Assembly (NCBI GenBank): GCA_937930305.1
Contig: CALGLE010000018.1
Location: 62,001-126,000 of the forward strand
Source of the DNA: an uncultured Granulosicoccaceae bacterium
Lineage (GTDB): Bacteria; Pseudomonadota; Gammaproteobacteria; Granulosicoccales; Granulosicoccaceae
DNA: 64,000 nt
Direction: 5' to 3'
Numbering within the stretch: the stretch's first letter is position 1; each line of letters opens with the position of its first letter. Below are positions 8,827-15,564 of the stretch, in pieces. A model generated the notes under the pieces. The model was not told where the DNA came from, made no database searches, and worked only from the letters and a program-made list of their open reading frames with translations. The translations under genes and the position numbers were made by a program.

Positions 8827-8848
8827 GATCATTGGTGTACGAATGATC
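8827..8848. promoter_or_regulatory. Candidate MarR operator (22-bp dyad)
   Basis: An interrupted palindrome with 7-bp perfect arms GATCATT and AATGATC (8827-8833 and 8842-8848), plus symmetric GT/AC pairs inside. It lies in the divergent region between the operon's first gene and the MarR gene, just downstream of a minus-strand -10 box, where a bound repressor would cover the transcription start. The size and symmetry suit a MarR dimer. Binding is inferred. Confidence 0.55.
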
Positions 8849-8850
8849 TT

Positions 8851-8879
8851 ATTGAAACCGTTGGTTGCTCTAGGGTCAA
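8851..8879 (-). promoter_or_regulatory. Putative sigma-70 promoter of the catabolic operon
   Basis: On the minus strand a TTGACC -35 box (8879-8874) and a TTCAAT -10 box (8856-8851) are separated by 17 bp. The -10 box ends 2 bp before the palindrome at 8827-8848. It would drive the seven-gene operon that begins at 8812. No equally convincing promoter was seen for the forward MarR gene. Confidence 0.45.
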
Positions 8880-8905
8880 CCTTTTTTTGCAAGAATCCGA
8901 ATTCT

Positions 8906-9316
8906 ATGTACCAACTCGACAAGCAAATTGGTTACAAATTGCGCTTGGCGCAGCAGCGACATGTGGAAATTTTTTCAGCGCGCTTGCCAGAAATAACCCC
9001 AATGCAATTCAGCATTATGGTGCGCCTGCGCGATGAGCCAAATGTCTCTCAAAACCAACTCGGCCGATTAGTGCAAATGGATGCTGCTACCACGAAAGGT
9101 GTGGTGGATCGATTGATTGAACGAGGCTGGCTACGATCCCGCCCCAGCGAAACCGACAAACGGCGCAGGAACATTTCATTAACGGCTCGCGGCCACGAAT
9201 TTTTAGAATACGCCATAGTTGCGGCCGCTGACATCACGAAAAAAACGTTGCAGCCCTTAAACAACGCTGAGCAGAACCAATTGCTAAACCTGCTCGACCG
9301 ATTAAAATCTGATTAA
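8906..9316 (+). CDS. MarR family transcriptional regulator (NicR-like)
   Basis: A 136-residue winged-helix regulator. The recognition region reads NVSQNQLGRLVQMDAAT followed by KGVVDRLIERGWLRS, and the wing contains RSRPSETDKRRRNISLTARG, as in MarR proteins. The ATG at 8906 is preferred because MarR proteins begin with a helix like YQLDKQIGYKLRLAQ, and an upstream in-frame start at 8843 would add 21 unrelated residues. It is divergent from the catabolic operon and 33 bp upstream of the enamidase gene, with which it is probably co-transcribed. In Pseudomonas putida the MarR protein NicR represses nicotinate genes and responds to 6-hydroxynicotinate. A similar role here is a reasonable inference. 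Confidence 0.85.
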   Translation: MYQLDKQIGYKLRLAQQRHVEIFSARLPEITPMQFSIMVRLRDEPNVSQNQLGRLVQMDAATTKGVVDRLIERGWLRSRPSETDKRRRNISLTARGHEFLEYAIVAAADITKKTLQPLNNAEQNQLLNLLDRLKSD

Positions 9317-9349
9317 TTCTTTACCGTTAACTTTTGTGGAAAAACCAGT

Positions 9350-10528
9350 ATGAGCGAAGCCACCCAGAAACTCGTCATTAAGAACATTGGTCGTATGTTA
9401 TCGGGCAAGCTCGAAGAACCGCTAATTGACGGCAATTGTATTGTGGCGATTGACGGCAAGATCACAGAAATTGGTGACTATAAAACCCTAAACACAGATC
9501 AAGCAACAACCGAAATTGATGCTAATGATGTTTGGGTAGCACCCGGTCTAATCGATAGCCACGTACACCCCGTCATTGGTGATTACACACCAAGACAACA
9601 ACAAATTCATTGGATTGATTCCTGTTTGCATGGTGGGGTAACCACCATGATTTCAGCAGGCGAAGTGCACATGCCTGGTCGCCCAAAAGACATCATTGGT
9701 TTAAAAGCAATGGCAATTGCCTCGCAACGTTGGTATGAAAATTTTCGCCCCAGCGGGGTGAAAATGCACGCAGGGGCTCCCGTGCTTGAAGAAGGCATGG
9801 AAGAGCACGACTTTAAAGAGTTGGCTGAAGCCGGTGTAAAACTCCTGGGCGAAGTGGGTTTAGGGTCTGTGAAAGCCGGTGAAACCGCAGCGCAAATGGT
9901 TAAGTGGGCTCGTAAATACGGCATTCAATCCACGATTCATACCGGTGGCCCGTCAATCCCCGGTTCTGGTTTAATCGATAAGGATGTCGTTCTAGAAGCG
10001 GACGCTGACATCATCGGCCATATCAACGGAGGCCATACTGCCCTACCCGATGACCAAATCATGTGTTTGTGTGAAGGCTGCCAGCGCGGTATTGAAATTG
10101 TGCATAACGGTAATGAGCGCGCCGGTCTTTTAGCAATGCGCACCGCATTTGAATTAGAACAGTCAGAACGCGTCATTTTAGGTACCGATTCGCCGGCAGG
10201 ATCTGGCGTGCAACCGCTTGGGATTTTGCGCATGATTGCGATGTTGTCTAGTCTCGGTAATGTGCCCGCAGAAATTGCATTTTGTTTTGCTACCGGCAAC
10301 ACCGCGCGCATGCGAGAGTTGGATACCGGTGTATTGGAAGTGGGTATGTCAGCAGACTTTATCTTATTAGATCAAGCGCAGCACTCACCCGGAAAAGACA
10401 TGCTTGAAAGCATCGAACAAGGCAATCTACCGGGTATTGGAATGACCGTGATTGATGGTGAAGTGCGTTCTCATCGCAGCAGAAACACGCCACCTGCGAC
10501 CCGATTACCTTCTGTGGTTAGCGCTTAG
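9350..10528 (+). CDS. ena: Enamidase-like amidohydrolase
   Basis: A 392-residue amidohydrolase-superfamily enzyme, close in length and architecture to Eubacterium barkeri enamidase, which opens 1,4,5,6-tetrahydro-6-oxonicotinate to 2-formylglutarate and ammonia. Metal-ligand candidates are H71 and H73 in the GLIDSHVHP motif, E168 in GEVGLGS (in the place often held by a carboxylated Lys), H197 in IHTGG, H224 or H229 in GHINGGH, and D280 in GTDSPAG. It follows the MarR gene by 33 bp on the plus strand and faces away from the hydroxylase/reductase operon. Pairing with a 6-hydroxynicotinate reductase-like gene is the main reason for choosing enamidase over a general imidazolonepropionase- or dihydroorotase-like amidohydrolase. 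Confidence 0.82.
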   Translation: MSEATQKLVIKNIGRMLSGKLEEPLIDGNCIVAIDGKITEIGDYKTLNTDQATTEIDANDVWVAPGLIDSHVHPVIGDYTPRQQQIHWIDSCLHGGVTTMISAGEVHMPGRPKDIIGLKAMAIASQRWYENFRPSGVKMHAGAPVLEEGMEEHDFKELAEAGVKLLGEVGLGSVKAGETAAQMVKWARKYGIQSTIHTGGPSIPGSGLIDKDVVLEADADIIGHINGGHTALPDDQIMCLCEGCQRGIEIVHNGNERAGLLAMRTAFELEQSERVILGTDSPAGSGVQPLGILRMIAMLSSLGNVPAEIAFCFATGNTARMRELDTGVLEVGMSADFILLDQAQHSPGKDMLESIEQGNLPGIGMTVIDGEVRSHRSRNTPPATRLPSVVSA

Positions 10529-10550
10529 TCGTTGCTTTAGGGTAGTTCTA

Positions 10551-10572
10551 GCGTTGCGTGTTTTCGCAACGC
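10551..10572. terminator. Hairpin after the enamidase gene
   Basis: A perfect 8-bp stem (GCGTTGCG with CGCAACGC) around a 6-nt loop begins 22 bp after the enamidase stop. No T-run follows on the plus strand, so it may be a weak or Rho-assisted terminator or an mRNA-stabilising structure between the convergent genes. Confidence 0.4.
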
Positions 10573-10665
10573 GGTATCCAGCATGAACTGGTAGAGCTCT
10601 GGATGGAGTGTTAAGGCGGAATCAGCTCTGAACTTCCTATGTGAAAACTTTTTTATGTGAAATTT

Positions 10666-11787
10666 TTAATCTCTGAAAATAATACGTTCATCAAGCTCAG
10701 CAATGGAAGCACAACCCACCTGCGCCATAACCGTACTGATTTCGTCTTCTAAGATATCGAACACCTGATCCAGACCACGAGCACCATTAGCGCCAATAGC
10801 GTAAAGAAACGGACGACCCAGAAATACAAAATCCGCTCCCTTAGCAAGCGCTTTGACGATGGAATCGCCGCTTCGTACGCCGCTATCGATCATGATTGGA
10901 ATATGGCTCGGCAACGCGTCTCGCACATGTGGCAGCTGATCAATGGGGGCAACCGCGCTGTCCAGTTGTCGACCGCCATGATTGGATAGATAAACCGCAT
11001 CCGCGCCATGTTCCACGGCATGCAAAGCGTTGTCCACTGTGCAGATTCCCTTGATGACTAGCTGGCCTGGCCAAGCTTTGCGCAGCCGTTTCAAAAATTC
11101 TTCATCCAATAAGCCGCGCGTGGCGGTTCGGGTAAATGAGGCATCGTTCGGATCATTCGAAAAATTCGCAAGTTCAGGCTTCCCCTTAATTAAAGTGGTA
11201 AGAGACCACTCCGGGTGCAGTGCTAAATCAAAAAATTGGCGAGGACCAATTTTCAACGGCGCTTGGAAACCATTACGAATGTCTCGTGCACGGCGTGCGA
11301 CTTTCTGAGCATCCACCGTCAGAATGAGCGTTTTATAGCCTGCTGTTTTTGCTCGCTCCACGAGTTTCATCGCCTCGTCGACAGAGGGGCCGACATAAAG
11401 TTGAAACCAGGCATTATCGTTCGCCCATTGCGCCATGTCCTCTAACGATGCAGAGGCTGCGGTGGATACACCGATTGGAATTTCTCGATGTACAGCCGCT
11501 TCGGCCAATAAGCGATCCGCCCCATGCCAAGACAGCGCACACATACCCATGGGCGCAATTCCAAAAGGCAACTTGTATTTGTGCCCCATCAACGACGTGG
11601 AAAGATCTCGTTGGTTGATGTCATTAAAGGAACGCGGCAACAGCCGAATGTCACGGTATCGTTGCGTATTGTTCGCAGCAGCGCTTTCTTCACCGGCCGC
11701 CCCATCGATGTAGTCAAACATGAGTTTGGGCACTCGCCTACCCGCTCGTTTTCGGGCATCGTCGATGGAATAGATTGGATTACGCAT
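10666..11787 (-). CDS. FMN-dependent alpha-hydroxy acid dehydrogenase/oxidase (L-lactate dehydrogenase LldD-like)
   Basis: A 373-residue TIM-barrel flavoprotein that oxidises an (S)-2-hydroxy acid to the keto acid. It has the N-terminal segment FDYIDGAAGEE, the FMN-binding APMGMCAL, QLYVGPSVDEA, LTVDAQK and VIKGICTVDNA, and the active-site signature LSNHGGRQLD, whose His is the catalytic base and whose Arg binds the substrate carboxylate. IDSGVRSGDSIVKALAKGADFVFLGRP then binds the FMN phosphate. The start is ATG at 11787. Its 3' end converges on the enamidase gene, leaving 137 bp. The substrate cannot be told from sequence; lactate, mandelate or glycolate are typical for the family. A role downstream of the neighbouring nicotinate-type pathway is possible but unsupported. 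Confidence 0.88.
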   Translation of the reverse strand: MRNPIYSIDDARKRAGRRVPKLMFDYIDGAAGEESAAANNTQRYRDIRLLPRSFNDINQRDLSTSLMGHKYKLPFGIAPMGMCALSWHGADRLLAEAAVHREIPIGVSTAASASLEDMAQWANDNAWFQLYVGPSVDEAMKLVERAKTAGYKTLILTVDAQKVARRARDIRNGFQAPLKIGPRQFFDLALHPEWSLTTLIKGKPELANFSNDPNDASFTRTATRGLLDEEFLKRLRKAWPGQLVIKGICTVDNALHAVEHGADAVYLSNHGGRQLDSAVAPIDQLPHVRDALPSHIPIMIDSGVRSGDSIVKALAKGADFVFLGRPFLYAIGANGARGLDQVFDILEDEISTVMAQVGCASIAELDERIIFRD

Positions 11788-11865
11788 ACCGAATAGTTTA
11801 CTTCGAATAGGCCCCGCATCCGAAATTTTTAGTTATTCCATTCAGGATGGCGTGTCTCGTGCTTT

Positions 11866-12645
11866 GTGACCATTGCCCCAATAAAAAATGGACTCGATGT
11901 GTATTTGTTACAACAAACATTGATCTCCCGCTGTCTACAGATGGTTATCCCGGCGCTGGGACTGCTGTTGTTGCAAGCCGCTCAGTCTGCCAGCGCACAG
12001 CTTTTACTGAATGAGTCAGTGATTGAAATGGATGCCAACCAAGCCAGGGGGTCCATTCAGATGAGCAATACCGGCTCAACGCCTATTCAGGTGTCAATTG
12101 ATTTACAAGAAGTGTTAGCGCCCGGCACCTTTGGCCCGCTGGACGAAGTCACGATACCGGTTCAGCCCTCCATTCTACAAATAGAGCCCAATCATTTCGA
12201 GCTGCCACCCAACGATAAAGTAACCGTTGCCATACATCACTCAGTAAGAGCCCTGCAAGACGATGAGGCGTATCGATTGTTGATACAGCCGACGACGACA
12301 TCCCAACACTCTGGGATGAATATTTTATTGAACTATGACCTGATGTTATTGGTGCGACCCGCAGACTCTGAACCGAAAGTTCGACTGATAAAAACCCATG
12401 AAGGTGTGGCTTTTGAAAATCAAGGCACCACCAACGCCCTGCTAACCAAATTACAAGTGTGCGACGAATCTAAGAACGTGTGCCAGTCATTGCCCAGCCA
12501 ACGCTTATATGCAGAGCAACATTGGCCAATTGTTCTTCCGGAAGAATTTGATATTCACCATACTCAAATTAAAACCCATCAACGGCAACGCGGACAATAC
12601 AAGAGCATTGACTATCGCATTCCAGTGGATTTTGCGAGCAAATAG
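11866..12645 (+). CDS. PapD-like (fimbrial chaperone-type) periplasmic protein
   Basis: A 259-residue secreted protein with a PapD-like immunoglobulin fold: SVIEMDANQARGSIQMSN is the typical first strand pair, and FELPPNDKVTVAIHHSVR resembles the chaperone segment preceding the conserved Arg. A hydrophobic stretch around residues 26-42, ending in a plausible signal-peptidase site (QSASA before Q), indicates export. Two starts are possible, ATG 11866 or ATG 11941. The first leaves a long n-region, but the second leaves almost no positive charge. There are no pilin, usher or other chaperone genes nearby, so a role in a chaperone-usher system is doubtful. The C-terminal half carries two Cys, probably a disulfide. 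Function unknown. Confidence 0.65.
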   Translation: MTIAPIKNGLDVYLLQQTLISRCLQMVIPALGLLLLQAAQSASAQLLLNESVIEMDANQARGSIQMSNTGSTPIQVSIDLQEVLAPGTFGPLDEVTIPVQPSILQIEPNHFELPPNDKVTVAIHHSVRALQDDEAYRLLIQPTTTSQHSGMNILLNYDLMLLVRPADSEPKVRLIKTHEGVAFENQGTTNALLTKLQVCDESKNVCQSLPSQRLYAEQHWPIVLPEEFDIHHTQIKTHQRQRGQYKSIDYRIPVDFASK

Positions 12646-12694
12646 TTACTCGGCAAGCCTTGCTTTTATTTCTTTGTTCTTAGCCATTCGAATT

Positions 12695-13552
12695 TCATAT
12701 TCCGTGGGATCGTGAATACCCATTCACCCCACCCGCACTCCACTCAGACATCACGGCTGACTTCGATCGATACACGTCTACCTGCAACGGATAACAAGGC
12801 GTGGTGTCGTCGGAATGGCTGCTGCCACAATCGCCACCTGGGCATGTAGACAAGGCACCGAGCAGATCAGTTTCAGCGAAAAACTCTAAATAGTCCCCTG
12901 GGCGAACCGGGCTGGCTTTCATAAAGTATTGCTGTGTGGTTCGCGTAAAACCGGTGCACATGAAGACATTTAAAACATCATGAATATGATGTTCCACATC
13001 TTTGGGGTCTTCTTGAAGGTACTCAGCCAGAGCCCGAGTAAGATTGGAGTGGCAGCAATAGTGGTAATCAACACCGTTTAGCATTCGGTTTGTGTAAGGG
13101 TCACAACGTGTTCCAATAACATCGTGAATTCCACCGCCATCGTCATCGAAACCATACCAATCCAGGGTATTTTGAGTCAGAGTGGCAAGGGGCCGTAAAT
13201 ACGGCACATTGCTCCACAGCCGGTCTCCAGTGGTGACGTGTGTGGCGTGCAGTTGTCTGGTCTTGCCGCTGAAGAAGCGTTCCGATAAATTCGTCGCGTT
13301 CCACAGGTTCAAGTCTCCCACTTGTGGTCCGACCACACTCACAATTCGCGCAATATGACCAGCAGGCACAGAAATGGTTCGCGCATCTCGGGGAGGAACT
13401 GTGACCGTGTTCACCAATTCCAAATCGCTTCGAACGGCGTCGTAAAATGACGCATTGTAAACTGGCAACTGACTGATTTCGTAGCATATTTTGGCGGGCT
13501 TGGTACGTCTTTCCGCGGCATCTTTGGGCTCCGAATACATCGGCTTATGCAT
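12695..13552 (-). CDS. DUF1989 (urea carboxylase-associated family) protein, C-terminus possibly frameshifted
   Basis: A 285-residue protein of the DUF1989 / urea-amidolyase-associated family. Recognisable are VTVPPRDARTISVPAGHIARI near residue 60, VGDLNLWNATNLSERF, and GGIHDVIGTRCDPYTNRML with YHYCCHSNL. Conserved Cys and His in the last segment suggest a metal site. Relatives often sit with urea carboxylase genes, but none is nearby. The frame ends with SRSHGI at 12695. In the next frame the same stretch continues as DPTEYEIRMAKNKEIKARL and more up to a stop at 12646, directly against the stop of the convergent PapD-like gene. This suggests a frameshift near the 3' end. The start is ATG at 13552. 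Confidence 0.78.
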   Translation of the reverse strand: MHKPMYSEPKDAAERRTKPAKICYEISQLPVYNASFYDAVRSDLELVNTVTVPPRDARTISVPAGHIARIVSVVGPQVGDLNLWNATNLSERFFSGKTRQLHATHVTTGDRLWSNVPYLRPLATLTQNTLDWYGFDDDGGGIHDVIGTRCDPYTNRMLNGVDYHYCCHSNLTRALAEYLQEDPKDVEHHIHDVLNVFMCTGFTRTTQQYFMKASPVRPGDYLEFFAETDLLGALSTCPGGDCGSSHSDDTTPCYPLQVDVYRSKSAVMSEWSAGGVNGYSRSHGI

Positions 13553-13570
13553 TAAAAACCATCCTTTTAG

Positions 13571-13620
13571 ATCATTGACTATTAAGCAATGTTCGTCAAT
13601 GATTGTAAACTGTTGTAAAC
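13571..13620. promoter_or_regulatory. Dyad and direct repeats upstream of the response regulator
   Basis: A 9-bp inverted repeat ATCATTGAC (13571-13579) and GTCAATGAT (13595-13603) with a 15-bp spacer. It is followed by two direct copies of TTGTAAAC (13603-13610 and 13613-13620) exactly 10 bp apart, one helical turn. The array fills the 85-bp gap between the divergent DUF1989 and response-regulator genes and probably binds one or more regulators. Confidence 0.45.
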
Positions 13621-13637
13621 GCTAGGGAAGGAAGTTG

Positions 13638-14306
13638 ATGAATATCCTGCTCGTTGAAGACCACCGCTTGGTCGCTGACGCTATGCAGATCATGCTCAAA
13701 CAGCTCGGATCTGATGTCACAGTTACAGCCTGCTACTCCACGCAGCATGCCTTATCTCTCCTGGACGAGCAGCCGCGTTTCGATCTTATATTGTCCGATC
13801 TAATCATGCCGGGCATTGATGGTTTGGGTTTATTGGTTGGCTTAAACAACCGTGGGGTTCGCGTTCCTGTGGTCATGATCTCGGGCGTGGACGATGAGCG
13901 TGCCATTCGCAATGCTTATGACAATGGCGCAGCCGGTTTTTTTAGTAAAAGTATGCCTAGCGTTGAGTTGGTCAATGGCCTAAAGCGTGTTCTAGCCGGT
14001 AAACGATGCTTTCCAGAACGCATGACAATGGAAGACTGCTCCTCCGTAGGTCAATCGCGTAACAGCACGCGTACCGCCGCCGATGGATTTACTCGCAAGC
14101 CAGGTGAGAAACAATTACAGGTTCTTCGCTTAATGGCAGATGGCAATTCCAACAAGCAGATCTCGCAAATTGTGGGTATCAGTGAAGCCACGGTGAAATA
14201 CCACACCTCTCAGTTATTCAAGCTGTTGTCAGTGAAAAACCGCACCTCATGCGTGCGAGAAGCGCATTCGCGCGGCTTATTGAGCAGCTACGAAAACGCG
14301 TCTTGA
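13638..14306 (+). CDS. NarL/FixJ-family response regulator (REC-LuxR HTH)
   Basis: A 222-residue two-component response regulator. The receiver domain (1-120) shows the acidic pair in VEDHR, the phospho-acceptor Asp54 in LILSDLIMPG, a conserved Ser in MISG and the Lys in FFSKSMP. A LuxR-type helix-turn-helix spans about 150-210, with NSNKQISQIVGISEATVKYHTSQLFKLL. ATG 13638 is chosen: a GGAAGGAAG ribosome site precedes it and a TTG lies just one codon upstream. No histidine kinase gene is adjacent, so it is an orphan. Its 3' end overlaps the convergent queuosine transporter gene by 19 bp. Confidence 0.9.
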   Translation: MNILLVEDHRLVADAMQIMLKQLGSDVTVTACYSTQHALSLLDEQPRFDLILSDLIMPGIDGLGLLVGLNNRGVRVPVVMISGVDDERAIRNAYDNGAAGFFSKSMPSVELVNGLKRVLAGKRCFPERMTMEDCSSVGQSRNSTRTAADGFTRKPGEKQLQVLRLMADGNSNKQISQIVGISEATVKYHTSQLFKLLSVKNRTSCVREAHSRGLLSSYENAS

Positions 14307-14836
14307 GAGTCCCCGCCATTTTTGCCTGACCAGTTCTTCGCAATAACGCCGTAAGGTACCAAAGCCACCAAAGCAACACCCCATTTCACCAATAAGTCGG
14401 TGACCATGGGCATGTGCCACCAATCCCCTTGCCCAAAAAACGCTAGCACCCAGAACAGCGTGTTGTCGATAAATGAACTCAGTGCTGATGAGACAATTGG
14501 TGCAACCCACCATGCATGCTGGCGTAAACGATTGAACACGGACACATCCAGCATTTGTGCGACGAGAAAAGCGGTGCCCGAGGCCAATGCAATGCGTGGA
14601 TCGGCCAAGATCAATGAGGCGACAACGCCGACGACAAACCCTACCGCCACGACCTTTCTCGCGGTACTGGCGCCATAGATTCTGTTGGTCAAGTCCGTCA
14701 CCAAGAACGCGACTGGATAAGTTAACGACCCCCAAACCAACCACTCGGTGATTTTGATTTCAACTAGGTAATTCGAAGCGGCAACAATAATCGCCATGGC
14801 CAGCACATAAACCCATGGGAATCGAGATAACGTCAT
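14288..14836 (-). CDS. yhhQ: Queuosine precursor transporter (VUT family, YhhQ)
   Basis: A 182-residue inner-membrane protein of the VUT/YhhQ family, which takes up queuosine precursors such as preQ0/preQ1 for tRNA modification. Five to six hydrophobic helices are visible. The family core WGSLTYPVAFLVTDLTNRIYG near residue 40 contains the conserved Asp and Asn, and DNTLFWVLAFFGQGDWW lies in the C-terminal half. The start is ATG at 14836. It is convergent with the response regulator (19-bp overlap) and 44 bp downstream of the DUF1045 gene, so it may be transcribed with the phn pair. Confidence 0.88.
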   Translation of the reverse strand: MTLSRFPWVYVLAMAIIVAASNYLVEIKITEWLVWGSLTYPVAFLVTDLTNRIYGASTARKVVAVGFVVGVVASLILADPRIALASGTAFLVAQMLDVSVFNRLRQHAWWVAPIVSSALSSFIDNTLFWVLAFFGQGDWWHMPMVTDLLVKWGVALVALVPYGVIAKNWSGKNGGDSQDAFS

Positions 14837-14880
14837 ATCGGGTGTTCAAAATTGCAATGCGGCGGCGACCGCGAGGGCTG

Positions 14881-15564
14881 CTAGTTTACTGGAAACTCTG
14901 CCAGTCGAGTAAAAGCGGTGGATCGATCCGGTTGCCAAAATACCGCGATTCGATCCAGCCGCGGCAATTCTGTGACCGTGTTGGAATACAACTGCACCAG
15001 CCAATCGTGATAGCTGTCTGAAGCACTCTTATCGCTCATGCGGTTTGACAGGGTCATGTGAAAACGAAAGTCATCAAGCACGTACGGGTAGCCGTAGGCA
15101 TCCAGATATTCTCGTTGCCGCGGTGATAATTTTTCCGGCTCACGACGATCCCGATCATCTTTGCCCAGCGCGGCACGGAAGGGCTCAAACACCTGTAATA
15201 CGTTAGCAGCAAACGCATTGATCTCAGTCGCGCCTGCAGGAAGGGTGAGCGCATGGAATCCATCCAACACCCTCGGTGCAAGGCCTGTCAAATCGGTTGC
15301 TTGTTGGGTTTGGACATACTGAGCCACGGCATCAATCAATGCTGACTCATTCACACCCTTAGCCAATTCCATGGGGGCTTTGAGTGTGGCATGAAAACCA
15401 TAATATGCCGCTTTTTGAATAACGCTCAATCGCTGCGAATGGTCATCATCTAAGCCATCGGCACAAAGTACTCGACGGCCAAATTCAGCCAACTCAGTGT
15501 TGTCTGCTGGAGAAAAATACAGCGCGTAGCGGGCTTTTGCTGTTGCGGATTGATCGCGACTCAC
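14881..15564 (-). CDS. DUF1045 2H-phosphoesterase-like protein (putative phosphonate metabolism protein)
   Basis: A 227-residue protein of the DUF1045 family, found in many carbon-phosphorus lyase operons and related to 2H phosphoesterases. Two H-x-T motifs are present, FHATLKAP near residue 60 and FHMTLSNR near residue 165. They are the paired catalytic His-Thr elements that hydrolyse or ring-open cyclic phosphates. Translation starts at GTG 15564 with a 4-bp GTGA overlap with the end of phnM. A role in processing the ribosyl (cyclic) phosphate intermediates of phosphonate breakdown is plausible. The C-P lyase core genes phnGHIJKL are absent from the window. Confidence 0.82.
   Translation of the reverse strand: MSRDQSATAKARYALYFSPADNTELAEFGRRVLCADGLDDDHSQRLSVIQKAAYYGFHATLKAPMELAKGVNESALIDAVAQYVQTQQATDLTGLAPRVLDGFHALTLPAGATEINAFAANVLQVFEPFRAALGKDDRDRREPEKLSPRQREYLDAYGYPYVLDDFRFHMTLSNRMSDKSASDSYHDWLVQLYSNTVTELPRLDRIAVFWQPDRSTAFTRLAEFPVN

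Noticed and set aside
10666-11787. FMN 2-hydroxy-acid dehydrogenase as a step of the nicotinate-type pathway
   Set aside because: It converges on the enamidase gene, has its own direction and no known hydroxy-acid step requires it; kept as an independent gene.
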